64,000 nucleotides of DNA from Pogonophryne albipinna (taxonomy: Eukaryota; Chordata; Actinopteri; Perciformes; Artedidraconidae): contig CM053252.1 of assembly GCA_028583405.1 (NCBI GenBank), positions 31,935,562 to 31,999,561 of the forward strand, in the 5' to 3' direction. The position numbers and the translations under genes are program-made. Within the stretch, counting starts at the first letter, position 1. Each line of letters begins with the position of its first letter. The notes beneath the pieces are model-generated. The model searched no databases. It was given only the letters and a program-made list of their open reading frames with translations, and was not told where the DNA came from. Positions 1-15,049 of the stretch are shown here, one piece after another.

Positions 1-277
1 CATCCCTCTGAGGTGTATTGGAGTTGTGAAATATCATACAATGGTACTTAAGAAACAGGACTTCAGTCAATGTACACCGTTTCTTTGCACCACTGACCGC
101 AGAAGACAAATTAAAAGATGACGTGCTGCATTCAAGCCCCAACACAGGTCTCTGCTAAACAGACACATGCCCAAACTAAAAAAAGAATGTCTCCCGAGGC
201 ATTTCATTCTGAAATACATATTGGTTCTTAGTTGTTGCCTATACATTGTATTGCAATGGAAAGATGTATTGTAAATA

Positions 278-797
278 CAGAGGTGGGAGAAGTACTGCTA
301 TCGTGTACTTAAGTAAAAGTATAAGTATCAGAGTGTAGGAATACTCTGTTACAAGTAAAAGTCCTGAAATCAAAATTGTACTCAAGTAAAAGTACAAAAG
401 TATTGGTATCTAAATATAATCAAAGTACCAAAAGTAAAAGTACTCACGACTCAGATTGGCCCATTTCAGAATAATATACGTATATCATATGTTGTCATTA
501 TAATAATTGATGTATTATTGTTTTGATCAAGCTTGTAAATGTAGCACTCATTTGAAATACTTTATTTACTGCTGCATGTGAATTTAATCCAGGTGTAATT
601 TAAATCTTATTTAAGTGTTGATCATATGTTGTTATCATTAATCAAAATCTGCAATGTAACTTAAGGTACTACGTCAATTTAGTGGATAAATGTACAATAT
701 GTACCTCTGATTTGGGGTAGAAGAACAAAGTCACCTAAAATGGAAATACTTAAGTAAATGTAGCCTATAGCTATACTTAGTAACTTTACACCACTAG
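278..797. repeat. Teleost dispersed repeat (AAGTAAAAGTA-rich)
   Basis: This stretch is rich in the words AAGTAAAAGTA and GTACTCAAG, a pattern familiar from interspersed repeats across fish genomes. It begins CAGAGGTGGGAG and ends near CACCACTAG, which is hAT-like, but I could not find a matching target-site duplication. Related, more degraded copies lie at about 7790-7950 (reverse orientation), 19740-19870 and 25500-25930. It lies downstream of pou2af3 exon 4, probably in the last intron. The ends are approximate. Confidence 0.55.
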
Positions 798-912
798 GCT
801 CTGCAAATTTGAAGAGACCCCAAAGATAAAGAGAGGGGTCATATTTCTAAACGTATAAACAGACATGGTTAAATTGCTGTTTTCTGAATGGAGTTTGGAG
901 GTAGAAACCTAC

Positions 913-1232
913 CATCCCATGGCCGTAGTAGTCCGCGTCTGAGGAGAGCGCGTGGCACCAGGGCAGCGGCAGTGTGGGGGGGGCAGGCAGGGGAGCGCTG
1001 TAGCTGCCACCGCTGCTGCTGTTGGTGTCGTTGTTGCCACTGTAGCCGTTGCCTGGCAACATCATGTCCCCGAACTGCTGCGGAATGTCGTTGAAGGAGC
1101 CCTCCTCGTGCATCTGGCTGCCGCACGAACTGTCAGGCACCGGGAACGAGGCAGTGCGCAGCTGGAAGGCTCGCGCTCCACAGCCGCGCGCGTCATCTGG
1201 AGAAATGGCAGAAGGAGGGTCCTCATAGCGAG
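913..1232 (-). CDS. pou2af3: POU2AF3-like coactivator, exon 4
   Basis: The acceptor is strong on the minus strand (pyrimidine-rich TTTATTTCCGTCAG). The exon opens with two bases that complete a split codon, then 106 codons from RYEDPPSAIS to YYGHGM, and ends at the donor ATG|GTAGGT in phase 0. Its phase pattern (two bases plus whole codons) is the same as in exon 4 of pou2af2. The translation is Ser/Pro/Gly rich with an NNDTNSSSGG low-complexity run and no catalytic motif, as expected for an intrinsically disordered activation region. An open frame runs past the donor to about 847, but a final exon left of the window is more likely by analogy with pou2af2. Confidence 0.75.
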
Positions 1233-1991
1233 CTGACGGAAATAAACAGAAACATAGATTAAAAATAAAGAAAACGGACATAAAAAGGGGAATTTATTTC
1301 AGAGGCTACATATTTACCATTACATATCTGTATTATATAATAACCTACATATCGGCTGCACAAAAATGTTTTAAAATAGCACAAATGTTGCATTCCAAAT
1401 AAAAAAGTGTCAACGTATTCTAATCCTTATTTTAGGACACGGCGAACCACTGAGGAGCATTGGGGAAATCTGCAAGGAATCTGCATGGAAACACAGGAAG
1501 ACATTTAAATAGGCCTATAAGTCCACAGTGATGTCATAATACCATCAGCCAACACATTTGGATGTAGCCTAGCCTTCGTTTATAAGAAGGGACCCTGCAC
1601 TTTTGCTATTGAGCTTTCAATTGCCTTGCTGCCTAGAATTGCTTTCCAAATATGTTTATGTTATGACTGCATGGGAGGCTTCCATGTGAGTATTTTGTTG
1701 TCGTTTCTGCGGGATCATGGCAGGTTGCTGTGTGTCATTAAGGAATGATATTTGTTTTGGACTTTTTTTTATTTATTCAGCTGATCTGCTGCCTTGCTAC
1801 AACCACAATGCGGATTTTCCAACATCGTACTAAACAATGAGATTCGTTTTTGTTATGCTGGATTTGTATTGCAGAACATATTGGTTGGAATAGATTTCAA
1901 GATCACATTGATTTAGGTCAGGTTTCAGTCATATGCTTTAATGGGTTTGTTACACTGTATGGACTTGGACTTCGCTGCTAGGTGAACTTAC

Positions 1992-2043
1992 TTTGAAAAG
2001 TGGATGAGCAAAGTCCCTGGAGATCTGAGCACGCCTGGGATAG
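1992..2043 (-). CDS. pou2af3: POU2AF3-like coactivator, exon 3 (microexon)
   Basis: This small exon is inferred from phase. Exon 2 ends in phase 0 and exon 4 needs one upstream base, so a 3n+1 exon must lie between them. A strong donor (AAA|GTAAGT) ends it at 1992. Upstream a pyrimidine tract leads to two in-frame acceptors, GAGCAG (52-nt exon) and CTATCCCAG (43-nt exon); a third AG would leave only 25 nt. The peptide includes SDLQGLCSSTFQ and runs into RYEDPPSAIS. From memory this resembles human COLCA2 around its SSAGLYFEPEPIS segment. It corresponds to the 40-nt exon 3 of pou2af2. Which acceptor is used is unresolved. Confidence 0.6.
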
Positions 2044-2449
2044 CTGCTCATACGGAGGGAGAAAGAAAAGATTGTTAGATATTTTATGCAACTACACATT
2101 TTATTTTATAATACATTTCATTTACAGAGCGTTTTTAAACTACACTTTTACAGGGTGGAAAAATCATAAAAACAACACTTAAAATATATGTTTTGATCTG
2201 TGATTTGAACGTGGTGAAGTGGTGGTAATCACGGATGTGTTTAACATAGTAGTTTTTTTGTCAAACATTAGTATTTGTAACGTTTTGTATTTGTGTGTGT
2301 TTGTCCGTGGTTAACTTAAAAAAAGAAACGTTGGAGTTTTCTAAAGGGAGGGTATAGTCAATCATTTACAGGGTCAGTTTGTTGCTTTGCTCAGGGAGTG
2401 TTTTACTTTGTTTACAGACAGAGAGAGAAAGGGAGGGGGGGGGGTTTAC

Positions 2450-2550
2450 CGTTTTCACTTTTTTGCTGTTGGCCTCGTGGGCTCTGTGTCTCTGCAGCAG
2501 CTCTTTGACGGTTGTCTTCACGCGGACGCCCTGATATACTCTCTGCTTAT
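2450..2550 (-). CDS. pou2af3: POU2AF3-like coactivator, exon 2 (POU-binding peptide)
   Basis: This exon encodes the family hallmark QRVYQGVRVKTTVKELL, which in OCA-B and its relatives forms the N-terminal POU-domain and octamer-DNA binding peptide. It continues QRHRAHEANSKKVKT. The acceptor is CTCTTCATACAG and the donor is ACG|GTAAAC. The exon is 101 nt, identical in length and phase to exon 2 of pou2af2. TTVKELL rather than HTVKDLL marks it as POU2AF3 (COLCA2/OCA-T2) rather than POU2AF2. In mammals the product is a nuclear coactivator of POU2F3 in tuft cells; the role in fish is inferred. Confidence 0.9.
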
Positions 2551-4358
2551 CTGTATGAAGAGAACAGCATGTCACTCATGTTTGCTAAACACTCACCATT
2601 GAGGCAGACAATAGCAGACACTGACTCCTCTCTCCTCTCTGGTCTCCACTCTGCTCCCCCTCTCCTCCCCTACATTAATCCCACAACATGTTTTCGTCTC
2701 CAAAAACCCATTTCACAGTCTTTTTCTCCCCCAATAAACTTCAACCTCTCCATTAAATGATCATGTGGCCATATATGTATACACCTTAATAAAAGCTTGA
2801 ATGTGATTGTGAACATTGTGAACATATAACAACATTTATGTATTTTTAACAGTTTTTATCACATGATTGTCAAAGTTTTCTCCGTGCGTAAAAGTGAATT
2901 TTTAGCGATCCTTGCGCAATGTGGATCTGGTAAATGTATCCGATTTGTACCGACCCCAGCGCCCCTAAGTAGTCCGGGTCAGGGCTCTCTCTTTACGGCA
3001 ACTCAAGCATCTCCTATTACGCCCTCAGCAGACACTTACAATGCAGTCTGTTTATGCTCCGCGCGCTCCAGCCACCAGACCAGGAAAGAGGAAAGCTGTA
3101 CAAAATACGCCACCGTAAGTATATATTTATGATCATAAACGCTTTAAACGAGAGAAATAATGTTGATGGGTCAACGTTGCATTGATATACAAGTTGGAAT
3201 AGCCGTACGATCGTTTGGTAGAGTTGAATAAAGGCGCTCGGGGAGAATGCGTAAAAAGCTGGAACAAAGAGCTGAAACGAGGCTGTCAGTCGATCGGTAG
3301 CTCAACCTTTTCGTAGTAAACGCGTAGAATTAGTGGATCTCAGCTACAGTTGTGTATCAGAAAGTAAATGTGTCGGTAAATGTGTGCAAAAATATCTCTA
3401 CGCGTTTAGCTCCACGTTACCGGTGTCCGGGCACCTCGTAAAAGTTTCAGTTTAAACAGATTGTTGTTGACTTTCTAAAGATTTACAAGTGCGATTTCAG
3501 CCTCATGCTGTTTATAATTCAAACCCCAACTCTTATCCAATCTGTAACTTTATTCAAATAACCCCAGCCCCCACTTTGGATATATAACAGTGAAATTATA
3601 CCGTATTGGGAATAATTTGCCGTATATTTTTCCGATAGGCGAAGCTTAATTAAAGAAAACAGAGAGAACGCCTCGCATAGGTGCACGTAATTCAGGCCCA
3701 AAGGCGTAATTTAAGGCACTCGGGAGTGGCGAGCCGTTTGAAAAAATATGATTTGATAACGAGACGAAGCCTCGGCTGCGAAAACATCATCTGATACATA
3801 TTCATACGGCTAAATGCTACTTCTTGTTTTGTCTTAAATGTGGCAAACAGCGGGCCAAAATCGCATGGCAGACACATCCCACTCCAACACGGATACTTAT
3901 AACGTCCCATTACGCACACGCAGCCCCCGACAGAGACATTAAAATGTTACCTTTAGGAGTTTTTAATGATTTATAAATTGTATTAGAACTGATTGTTAAC
4001 ATGTGATGTGTAAGCGTATATAGAAGTTGATATTAAATCCATAAAAGTCAGTAAAGCTGTGTGGCCCGTTTCAATTAAAAAAGTCAAATCTCCTTATCCA
4101 TTAATGCACACAGGTGGCATTAAAGTAAGAATATTAATTATGAGGCGTTTAATTATACTGTTGGTCATCTCATATATTGTTTAAAAGTGTGATTAAAAGG
4201 AGAATATATAGACAAATCCTCCCTTTTATGCACATGTATTTTAAGATTTTTAAATGTTGTCACTAAACGTCTCTTTTTTCCCCTCTTTTCTCTTTTGTGC
4301 CTAACAGGAGAAAATGCATCAAAGTGAAATACAGATGAAAATTCGTCGTGAAACTCAC

Positions 4359-4365
4359 CAGACAT
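4359..4365 (-). CDS. pou2af3: POU2AF3-like coactivator, exon 1 (start codon)
   Basis: The coding part is seven bases, ATGTCTG, followed at once by the donor GTGAGT. Splicing to exon 2 gives a protein starting MSDKQRVYQG. Human COLCA2 starts MSEKPKVYQG as I recall it, so start, phase and sequence agree. The tiny coding first exon parallels pou2af2 (ten coding bases). Everything at higher coordinates belongs to the 5' UTR or promoter; I see no clear TATA box. Confidence 0.85.
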
Positions 4366-6157
4366 GATGGGGAAAGATGAAGAGAGGCTCCCTGGAGAAG
4401 ACCTGTGGGACTCCACAACGTCCTTTTTCTGCCTCAGCAAAATGGCCAAGAACGAAATTTGTGCAAAAGTCTCCAAAAATCTCAACACAAATGTCCTACA
4501 GCAGTGTCAGAGCATCCAACAATATTGTATTATAGCTGGGGACATTTTAGTTTGAGATTTTCTGCCTCCATGCCTACTATTTAAAACCCCTAGAACTCAA
4601 TGATTTGACAATGATTTGATTGCGCGTTACTTTCAATTTGAATATTCAGAGGCAACCGAGTTTTATCGATTTTTCCACAAAAACCACCACGCATCGACAT
4701 TCTATAAGTTCTACTTTAATATAATATAGTAGTATTTTACACTTTGACCAAAAAGAAAGCATACTTTTATTAATTTTATCCTCCTTTTGCAATATCAGAG
4801 CATCACACCCCCTCATTAAGCACTGATGGACTTGGTGCTCATTGTGCGCAACTTAAACTCAGCAGGGCAACTTAAATGTACAATTGTACACTTATTGCGT
4901 CCAGTTTGCATGTCGAGAATATATTTAAAACATATCTTTAAGCTTTACTCCAGAAAAAAGCGAATAAAAGTGGCAACAGAGTGGGCGTGGCATAGAGCAG
5001 TATCCATCTTTGGCATCGCAGGCCTTCAGCTCCTAGCAAGTGCTGTGAGCACATCAGCTGCTGAGGCTGTTGTGACAAGACTATGCTAATATCTGCTTCT
5101 AACATTTAATATTTAGATATTTGAAATGTATTTTCATGTATCCTTTTATATTATAATTTTTTTTAAAGGAAAAATTGTAATATAAGTATTAAATCCAAAA
5201 TAAATAAAAATGTTTTACTGAAGGTCCCCAATATGGCAGGGCATCTTTTCGTTTCTAAATAAACAATCCTAATTAAAAGAGAAATCACTTTCATCAACAA
5301 CTGCTATTATTATTTCAATCATTTATAGTTGCATTGAGAAATGTTTAAGTGCTCCATGCATCACATAGCAACACTATATGCACACCAGCCTGTATGTGGC
5401 GGTGGACTTAAAGATAATAATAAACTCAGTTATTACAATTACAGTGAAAAAAAACAACAAACATAATTTTATTTACAATATTATGTCTTATTTAGCCAGC
5501 TGGGACAATTGTTCTGTCAAACTGGTCAAACATGATATGCAAAATCCCATATTATTATGATATACTATTAATATTATTATTATTATTATTATTATTATTT
5601 ATATATATTAATGTATATATGTTTTTATTATTATTACTAATATATACAGTTTTTATATATTCTATTATAAGACTTAATTATTATAATTTAAGCTATTTTC
5701 ATGACTATTTACATTGTTATGACCAGAAGTAGTTGATGACTATTAGTAGTTGCAGTATTAGTATCCCTCCCTCTATGAAAAAGTAATATTTAGCTTTTGT
5801 ATTCTTATTTTATTCAGAATACGATAATACGTTAATGGTCAGATCAGATTAAAATGTATGCTAAATAGGTAATTCAAAAAAAGGGATTATTTTTTCTCGG
5901 TATTTGTTTCACACACTTCAAATATCAAGAAATTAGGAGAAAACCAATCGGCATTTGGGTTCACTTTCCCCTGTTTAAAAGCCCTCTTTGGTAAACGAAA
6001 GCAGTCAGTGGTATATTCCCACTCCTCACCACACAGAGCCTGTCCCTGTCCCTGCTCTGCGGCTCTCCCTGTTGGTGCTGCAGGTTAAAGGCTGGCGCGC
6101 CCTCTAGTGGTCACACCTCAGAACGCCTGTCTGTATCAGCAGTGCATGCTTTTACTT
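4366..6157. other. Upstream region of pou2af3 and intergenic DNA
   Basis: This is AT-rich, non-coding DNA between the pou2af3 start and the first downstream transposon. It should contain the pou2af3 promoter and 5' UTR near 4366-4600. A simple ATT repeat sits at about 5570-5600, followed by AT-rich low-complexity sequence to 5700. No gene, tRNA or recognisable transposon was seen. The short open frames here carry no known motif. Confidence 0.6.
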
Positions 6158-7508
6158 TTAATCCTCCTATTGTCTTCGTGTCCCCCCCCCCCCCCCCCCC
6201 CCCCTTACTTTGGTGTTCGCGGTCAAATTTGACTGGTCCTGTTTAAACTGCTATTACATTAACACAACAACCATTAATCATCACCAAATTTCATTTAACA
6301 CCATTTCAAACTGTAAATATTGTATCAGACTACTGGTATACATCAAAAACTGCAATAAATAAAGAATAGACACTGAACATGTATTGCGTGTGCCAGGTGT
6401 GATCCATGTGGGGGGAGGGGCACATAAGAGCGCGAAATGTGTCAAATTGTTCAGTGTGTGTGTTTGTGTTTGTGTCTGCTAGGTGTGATTCACATGGGGG
6501 GATGGGCACATAAGGGGGGGGGTCACATCTAGAGTGTGTGTGTGTGTGTGTGTGTTTTATCTGATCCGGATGGTTACTAATTCCTTTTCTTTATGGCGGT
6601 TGTTGGGTTCAGAATTCCAGAAAAGACAGACAACTTCTAAGTTGAACTATTTATTGTAAAGAGAGCAAAATATATATTTTACTTGGCCAAGGACTTATCA
6701 CGTCTTTGGGAATCACAGGCAGCAAAACTGTAATCTGTAACCACCAAATCGGTCAAGAGCCTTGAACCTCGTGCGACAATACATTTTTATTACACAGGGC
6801 GTTGCCCGTACATTTATGATTGGTCAAGACTAGCTGAAGAGATACCACGGTTTAGACTTGGTTCTCTTTGGTTGGTGCGCAGACTCAGATAGAGTCTCTT
6901 GGCAACACGATCCTCCAATCAGCATTCGGCCGGCCTGTGGAAGTCCTGGCACCATCATACGTAATTTGTTTTGATGAAGCTTCTACAGAAAAGTGTAATC
7001 TTGGTTATACTGATTCCCAGCTATGTGTGGGTGCGGAGCTAACCCAGGCGGCCAAGGCCATAGCCTCAATAACTCAATTGTTTCTACAGTGCCTGCATCT
7101 GGCTTCTGCTACTTTCTATTGCAAGCTAAAACTTTCTTCTGACTATTCCCCTCGTTGGTATCTAACCCATCAGAACATGGGATTAGTGATTGTGTCTATT
7201 TATTCTATAGCCATAGCAATCTCATGAGCACAATAAGCATATCATGTAATAATAAGAATCAGTCTTGTAATGTTATATAAAAATAGACTCCACACGGTCA
7301 TTTTTGACCGGGAACACCATGGGTGTTACAAAGTTGACTAAATCATCCAAAATTCAATGAAAGTGGTGATCAGCAATTTTCCATGTTCAAATGTCTACTG
7401 TGAAGGATATCATAAAGCCTTAATGCAATCGAATGTAAAACAAAAAAGTTATGATTGATGAAAGTAGTAAATCGGTCAGATTTGACCCGAAGACAACAGG
7501 AGGGTTAA
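6158..7508. mobile_element. TTAA-flanked DNA element (piggyBac/Kolobok-like, non-autonomous)
   Basis: The termini are inverted repeats of about 17 bp (left CCTCCTATTGTCTTCG, right CGAAGACAACAGGAGG), each bounded by TTAA (6158-6161 and 7505-7508), the target used by piggyBac and Kolobok elements. Subterminal GGTCAAATTTGAC-like words recur near both ends. No transposase frame is present. A poly-C run (about 6182-6204) lies just inside the left end. A solo LTR has inserted at 6601-7294. Without it the element would be about 650 bp. Confidence 0.75.
6601..7294 (-). mobile_element. Solo LTR inside the TTAA element
   Basis: This is a 694-bp segment starting TGTTGGGTTC and ending GACTCCACA on the plus strand, flanked by the 4-bp duplication CGGT (6597-6600 and 7295-7298). 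Removing it and one CGGT restores a continuous host repeat (GGCGGTCATTTTTGACC). Minus orientation is favoured: on that strand a TATA-like ATATAAC lies near the 5' end and AATAAA lies about 60 bp before the terminal CCCAACA. No internal retroelement genes remain, so it is a solo LTR left by LTR-LTR recombination. The superfamily is unknown. The 119-codon open frame within it has no similarity I recognise. Confidence 0.8.
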
Positions 7509-7789
7509 ACGACTGAAAATTAATTGACCAATATTCAAGTTTTTTTCACGTTAACACCCTTTCATCATCTCTGATGAAATAAAACCACTAATATATACAC
7601 ACACACAAGGATTGGTTTCTGCAGGTTCATATTATTATTGCAAAAAATAATTAAACAAATGAATTATGATTGTACAAAAAGTGATTAAAGTTAGCCCCCC
7701 ACCCAAAGATGATGTACACATTAATGGAACACTAATTATAATCCTGGGATATAAAACGTTTTTTTCTTTCTGGAAATGACCCATTTGTA

Positions 7790-7950
7790 TAATGAGTACT
7801 TTCAGTTTTGGTCCTAGAAGTATATATTGATACTTGTACTTGTAGTTTTACTCAGGTAAGATTTTGAATGCCAGACTTTTCCTTGTACTACTTGTAACAG
7901 AGTCTTACTTTACCTTGTAAAACACTCGGAGTGCTCCTTCCACTGCTTGG
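7790..7950 (-). repeat. Degraded copy of the AAGTAAAAGTA-type teleost repeat
   Basis: The words ACTTGTACTTGTAGTTTTACTC, CTTGTAACAGAGTC and GGAGTGCTCCTTCCACTGC are the reverse complement of the repeat seen at 278-797. The copy ends in a typical CTTCCACTGCTTGG border. No coding content. Confidence 0.5.
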
Positions 7951-9237
7951 TTGGAAAGCTTGATGAAAAGTAAGTGTTATGTTTATTCGATAATATTTAA
8001 TATTATCTCCCATATTTAGCATTTATTAAAACTACTCACACACACTTTTTAAATGGTTTATAACACACACAAGTGTTGGTGTAGGCATATATAATGATAT
8101 TTGAATGTGTTTATTCATGTTTTTGATTACTGCTCTCAAGAAGCTGTATAGACAGTTAACAACATATTTAATCATCGATAATCATCTGAGAGGATATCAC
8201 ACCATTATACATCTTATTGTATTCGTGATTAACTGTAAAGTAAATGAGAAGAAATAAAATGATTTCCAACACAATGGGGTAAAAAATATGGAGCTCACAT
8301 ACAGTAAGTGAAAAGTATATTTTATACATCAAACAGTGCTGACTGTATTCATCAAACAATCTTTAGAAGAAAAAATCATTTTTACATTAAAGGTTTTTGT
8401 TGTACATTGTAATACAATGTGTGAAAGAATGTTAGCATTAAAGGTGTTTTAATGTCTGTTATCTTTTCAACATCAATGATATTTTAAGGCAGGATACTCT
8501 GTCCTTTTTCAATCATAGGTGAACACATTTCCTCACATGTAATTACAACTTCAGTATGGTTATAGTGTTTGTTTGTGATTTTGAATGCTATTACACATCT
8601 GAGATGACCAGAAGCTGGACGTTACAACCTTCATTATATGTTAGGGACAGAAGTCCTATGTGCCCAAAGACTACAATGTGCAAAGAAAATGTCCATATCT
8701 TAGAAACTGCAATAAAGTAAATCATGTTTTTGGTATCTGAAAACCCATAAGTTAAAAATAAAAGATATGTACACATGTTCAGTGTAAACAAATGTATATG
8801 AAAAGATTTAACAAACACAATGTTAGCGCTTTTCTTCATTCCTTGATACAAATTACATTTTTCACTTGATCAGAAAAATATGTGTGGCATTTTCTCTTCT
8901 TATCATTCTTATTGCTCTTGTTTTGGCACAAATTGGTTAACTTCATATATATTGTTTATTTAATTTTTATTTTAAGGCTTATAGGTGTGTTACAAATCAA
9001 TCAAAAAGGACACACGTGCTTTGGATTTAGTTTTTTACAAATAAGTATACATTTCACTTTGGTCAAACTATGCTACTTCACTAACAACACTTGAATCCTC
9101 TCTTTGTACATGGTGGAAATTGTCTTCAAATCACACTTTTACAGATGTTTGAGTCTTCTCTGTTCTGTCAAGTGCTTGTTCAGTGTTCAATAGTCTGTGA
9201 GACCTCCATCTTGTTAGAGATGGAGACCCTCCTGCGG
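7951..9237 (-). other. pou2af2: pou2af2 3' UTR and downstream flank
   Basis: This AT-rich DNA follows the pou2af2 stop codon at 9238-9240. On the minus strand, AATAAA polyadenylation signals occur at about 8966-8971 and 8955-8960, which would give a 3' UTR of roughly 270-300 nt. More distal signals cannot be excluded. No other gene was seen between here and 7951. Confidence 0.45.
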
Positions 9238-9663
9238 TCAGTAGGCCCTCCTGATCTCGTATGGCGACCAGGAGCTCACTCCATCCTCTTTGGCCCAGGA
9301 GGAGTGCGCCTCTCCGTTGGGGGGGATGCTGGAGGCCTCGTCCGTCACCATCTTTGACACCAGGTCGCTGATGGGGATGCCCATGTAGGAGGGGCAGGGG
9401 AAGGAGCTGTTGGGGACCGTGTAGGTGCTGCTGGTGGTCAGGGGGTGGTAGTGGGCTTCCTCCAGGGAGTGCAGGGTGTAGGGCTGGCTGCTGGAGACTT
9501 GGCCCATGGAGGAGCCTCGGCTGGGGGAGCGGTACTGGGACGGGCTCCCCGGGGGGTCCGGGCTGGGCATGGAGGGCGGCACGCTGACGGAGGCCAGGCT
9601 GTCCGGACACAGAGCCTCCACCTGGGAGACCGGCTCAGGAACAGACTGCTCCCATGAGTCCCT
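9238..9663 (-). CDS. pou2af2: POU2AF2 exon 5 (C-terminal half, stop codon)
   Basis: Acceptor CTTCCTGCCTCAG, then residues 153-293. It starts RDSWEQSVPEPVSQVEALC and ends SSWSPYEIRRAY with TGA at 9238-9240. It includes PDSLASVSVPPSMPSP and the Tyr/Ser-rich SSQPYTLHSLEEAHYHPL, then CPSYMGIPISDLVSKMV. It has no enzymatic motif; it is a disordered, Pro/Ser-rich region expected to act as an activation domain. The strong amino-acid conservation with the mammalian protein contrasts with the fast-evolving introns. Other open frames over this GC-rich exon are shadows. Confidence 0.92.
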   Translation of the reverse strand, partial: RDSWEQSVPEPVSQVEALCPDSLASVSVPPSMPSPDPPGSPSQYRSPSRGSSMGQVSSSQPYTLHSLEEAHYHPLTTSSTYTVPNSSFPCPSYMGIPISDLVSKMVTDEASSIPPNGEAHSSWAKEDGVSSWSPYEIRRAY

Positions 9664-10337
9664 CTGAGGCAGGAAGTAAAGAGATCACGCAATCATTTCC
9701 TCTGCTGACGACAGGAAGTGAACACTGTCTGTTCATGATATTGAAATATATGTTCTTTGACTCATTCATATTTTCCTTTAACTTTATACACTGTTGTCCT
9801 GTTTCCCAGACTGAAAAAGACATCCAGGATGAAAAAGACATCCAGGATGAAAAAGCAATGGTTAAGCTGTGCAAATTAATTGGATGTATTCAATGTGATG
9901 TCACCTCTTTGATTTTTGTAATGAAATCATTAGAGGCATTCGTAAAAGTTACATGTTGTGAAAAAAAATCTCCTTTCAACACTGTTTTTATATTCTCAAT
10001 GAATCGGAAATGTAAAAGTATTTCGAGATATTAACTGAGTTAGTGATTTGTTGGTCTCAGGGTCTCGGGCTAATACAGTGCAGCAACTCAACAAACTCAA
10101 AATATTATATATACCTCATTGTAAATATATGCTCCAATTAGAATGTGATTTAAAACAGGCAGCCGCTTAAGCTAAACAGTTAACGAGGATTAACCTTTTG
10201 GCCCTTAAAGTCTTGTTTTCTTTAACCAGAAGTGACACTACAGGGTGAATTACACTTTTTGTTTAGGTCATCAAGCACACTGAAAACACACTCTGAAAAG
10301 AAAGGCATACATTTCTAAAACTAAAACATAAACGACA

Positions 10338-10340
<3 letters not shown>

Positions 10341-10384
<44 letters not shown>
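10341..10384. repeat. (GA)n microsatellite in pou2af2 intron 4
   Basis: Twenty-two GA units. On the transcribed strand this is a (TC)n pyrimidine run, within the intron between exons 4 and 5. Confidence 0.95.
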
Positions 10385-10387
<3 letters not shown>

Positions 10388-10517
10388 TCCCTCTGCAGGA
10401 GGGAACATTGGGATTTTAGCCTTTGCAGACCATTTACATGCACACAAACCTGTATAACACACTACAGGAAAGGGAGGACCCCAAAAGCATAATCAGGCCT
10501 CTTTAACCATCAAACAT

Positions 10518-10682
<165 letters not shown>

Positions 10683-10697
10683 GAGACCCTGTCCTAC

Positions 10698-11002
10698 CAG
10701 AAATAAGTGTGAGGACTCTCCAGTGAAGGGCGGCAGCAGGGATGAGAGGGCGGAGGAGGGCAGGAAGGAGCCTCCGGAGCTGGTGAAGGCGGCGGCGCTG
10801 CGGTAATCCCCGAAGGTCTCCGGGTAGTAGCTGTCGATGAAGGAGGAGTAGCTGCTCATGGAGGAGGGCTCGCAGCCCAGGGGCTTACCCCCCAGCGAGG
10901 GGGAGTACACATCAGGGGAGAACTGCTTAGTGGACGGGCAGAAGTCTGAGTCGGAGATGAAGGAGCGCCTCATGCCGTAATAACTGGGCAGCATGTGAGA
11001 CC
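10698..11002 (-). CDS. pou2af2: POU2AF2 exon 4
   Basis: Acceptor TTCTGTTCTCCACAG and donor CTG|GTAGGA. Two bases complete Gly51, then residues 52-152: SHMLPSYYGMRRSFISDSDF, a Ser/Tyr-rich SSMSSYSSFIDSYYPETF, and SALSSLLPPF before ESSHLFL. This is the best conserved part outside the N-terminus. It begins 2+3n and ends in phase 0, as in pou2af3 exon 4. A longer open frame that runs into the CA repeat is intron read-through. Confidence 0.92.
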
Positions 11003-11670
11003 CTGTGGAGAACAGAATGGTCAATACAAATAGAGGCATCCCAGAGCTGGATAACGTCAAACACTGAACCAACACTAAAACAACAACAGTTATAGACAAA
11101 TTGCAAGTGCACTACAATTCATCAATACATATTTATATATGTATGTCTTTATTTTAATTGTAATTCAAATTGTGTTAATAATATTATTATTATAATTATT
11201 AGTATCTGTTATCTTATTTGTAAATTATACATTTTTACAATTATATATTTGTATATATGTATTGTTTTATTTCTTGTTGATATGTGATAAAGGTTGACAG
11301 GATTGCATTTTTAATTGTGTTGTACCTGGTGCATTGACAATAAAGGAATTACATGTATCATCTATTATTTTCTTTCCTATTCTTGTCCATTCTAATCTAT
11401 TCTAATCTACTTTATCCCGTTTTCAATTCTATTCAATTCCTTATCAATATTTTCTCTTCTCCTCCTCGTGGCAGCCGTGGCAGGCTGTGACCACAGTGTT
11501 TACCTTCAAACTCTTGAAATAGTCAGACAACTAAGAACTGAATCAAAGGACAAATGATCCTTTCAGGTTTTAATGACAGTGTTTATTTAAGCCTGTTGAC
11601 AGCTGTGTCTGGAAGGCAGTAAAGGTTGAATGGTGAAGATCTTTAAAGTTGTATTCATTTGCAGTCTCAC

Positions 11671-11710
11671 CTGGCATCTGGACGAAAGACGGCGGAGAGG
11701 GTGATCCTCC
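11671..11710 (-). CDS. pou2af2: POU2AF2 exon 3 (40-nt microexon)
   Basis: Acceptor CTGTGTCACAG, donor CCAG|GTGAGA. It encodes GGSPSPPSFVQMP plus one base of the Gly codon shared with exon 4. The FVQMPGSHMLP junction matches the mammalian protein as I recall it. It starts in phase 0 and ends in phase 1, so it is required to keep exons 2 and 4 in frame. It is too short for ORF-based detection. Confidence 0.9.

Positions 11711-15049
<3,339 letters not shown>

Noticed and set aside
847..912. pou2af3 ending by read-through at 847 (GFYLQTPFRKQQF tail)
   Set aside because: A consensus donor at 913/912 and the phase match with pou2af2 exon 4 argue for splicing to a further exon outside the window.
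6868..7227. 119-codon plus-strand frame in the solo LTR
   Set aside because: It runs against the likely LTR orientation, has no domain, and sits in a non-coding LTR.
9131..9692. Alternative frames over pou2af2 exon 5 (159, 84 and 70 codons)
   Set aside because: GC-rich shadows of the conserved frame; they lack similarity and include no start context.
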